This document shows positions 63,226-64,000 of a DNA stretch of 64,000 bases, one piece after another. How positions within the stretch are numbered: the stretch's first letter is position 1; each line of letters opens with the position of its first letter. The stretch comes from Pseudomonas reinekei. GTDB taxonomy: Bacteria; Pseudomonadota; Gammaproteobacteria; Pseudomonadales; Pseudomonadaceae. The notes under the pieces are model-generated. The model was not told the DNA's origin and searched no databases. It saw only the letters and a list, made by a program, of their open reading frames with translations. A program made the translations under genes and the position numbers. The stretch spans positions 54,361 to 118,360 of the forward strand of contig NZ_MSTQ01000015.1 of assembly GCF_001945365.1 (NCBI RefSeq), read 5' to 3'.

Positions 63226-64000
63226 ATGGAACGCATGAGCTATACGGACAACACAGTGATCGCCACCAGCACGAGTCGTTTGCTGCCGAATAGAGCCACG
63301 GATCGCAACATTGCGGTGCCGCGAGACCTGCCAGGCGTGGTGATTTTCCTGCACGGCGTGAATGACCCCGGGGCGTCTTATGTTTCCCGAGCGCGACAAT
63401 CGCGGCAAGGTGTATGTGTATTTTTGCCCGGATGACACCACCGTGGCGCTGGATGATGTGCAAGGCATTGGCACCTACGGCGTGCCCGATGCCACGCCCG
63501 ATGGGCGACCGGCGATGATGGTGCTGCAATCGATGGGCTTTTATCAACGGCTGTGGACCAAGCGCCAGCGTGACGGCGAGCCGGTGCTCGTGGGCAAGTC
63601 GCCGCAACCCGAATTCCTGCGCGCCCCCGGCGAGCACCGTTATCCGGGTCAATCCTGGGGCTTGGGCATTGCCTCGCAGGCGTCGGTCCTCGAAGGCCAG
63701 GAACGCCTGATCAATGCCGAGGCCCTGACCCCGCCCCATGCGCCGCAGATGTTTGGCGGCGAAGCCATCCAGGGCAGCCCGACCACTGCCGGCCTGGACA
63801 AACCCGATGACGTTGCCAAAAGCATCGCCCTGGGCAAAGACGCCGCGACCTTTTTGTGGGTCAGGATGCCCGCCGAATATGACGCGCCCAACACCACGCA
63901 GCAGGAAGCGCTGGCGCGGTTTAACGGATTAACCGAAGACCCGGAGGACCACACCCGCGCCGTCCGCAAAGGCGCGGCCCGCACTCGCACCAGTTCTTTT
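63226..64000 (+). pseudogene. Tle3-like type VI secretion lipase effector, internally deleted (runs off the window)
   Basis: The 5' part (from ATG 63226, AAAGGAT upstream; MSYTDNTVIATSTSRL begins at 63235) encodes the start of a Tle3/DUF3274-type effector up to GVVIFLHGVNDPGASY. The reading frame then changes at about 63380 and continues open to the window end as FPERDNRGKVYVYFCPDDTTVALDDVQGIGTYG..., which is the later half of the same family. The segment that should lie between, with the lipase nucleophile motif GHSQG, is missing. So a deletion of a few hundred codons with frameshift has removed the active site. In complete relatives the protein degrades phospholipids in rival cells. Confidence 0.75.

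Overview
The window is a chromosomal segment of a Pseudomonas, most likely from the P. fluorescens group. GC content is high, and the gene order follows, inverted, the P. aeruginosa PAO1 block from glyA3/morA (PA4602-PA4601) down to pilA (PA4525), as I recall that map. Species assignment is inference. REP palindromes of the common fluorescent-pseudomonad type (GAGCCTGCTCGC core) lie in many intergenic gaps.

Layout. 1-2.6 kb: a GntR/FadR-type regulator cut by the window edge, a DctA-family symporter and an unrecognised 185-residue protein. 2.8-11.7 kb: glyA, the c-di-GMP enzyme morA, the ABC-F factor ettA, and gdhA. 11.7-23.7 kb: mostly envelope and hypothetical genes (DUF4105 protein, DUF3015 protein, a Lon-like protease, a large lipoprotein, a YqhA-like membrane protein, fklB, a small gene behind a Fur-like box, a PhnA/YjdM zinc-ribbon protein) and ispB, plus a broken GreA/GreB-like gene. 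23.9-36 kb: housekeeping genes rplU, rpmA, obg, proB, creA, rpsT, murJ, ribF, ileS, lspA, fkpB, ispH. 36-46.7 kb: type IV pilus minor pilin cluster (fimT, fimU, pilV, pilW, pilX, pilY1, pilE), thiO, and the pilRS two-component system. 46.7-52.4 kb: bamD, rluD, pgeF and clpB. 52.7-53.1 kb: four tRNA genes. 53.2-57.4 kb: ndh, small membrane/MOSC/DUF1780 genes, a CbiM-like permease pair and yacG. 57.4-62.5 kb: coaE, pilD, pilC, pilB and divergent pilA. The last kilobase holds the remains of a Tle3-like type VI lipase effector.

How the parts connect. The window carries a near-complete set for type IV pilus priming (minor pilins and PilY1), prepilin processing (PilD), extension (PilB, PilC), the major pilin (PilA) and its regulators (PilS/PilR). 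The pilA upstream region has a recognisable sigma-54 promoter and an upstream inverted repeat that could be a PilR site. MorA may tie c-di-GMP level to motility and surface behaviour. clpB has a good sigma-32 type promoter, and the tRNA cluster a strong sigma-70 promoter.

The unusual material is in the gaps: a nested 139-bp inverted-repeat element before murJ, a 103-bp element with perfect 17-bp inverted ends wrapped around a REP hairpin after pilA, a 36-bp perfect palindrome with three CTAG-containing hexamers, REP doublets with a shared linker, and two clear gene remnants (GreA/GreB-like and Tle3-like). I did not find a convincing new multi-gene system. No CRISPR array, prophage or complete insertion sequence was seen.
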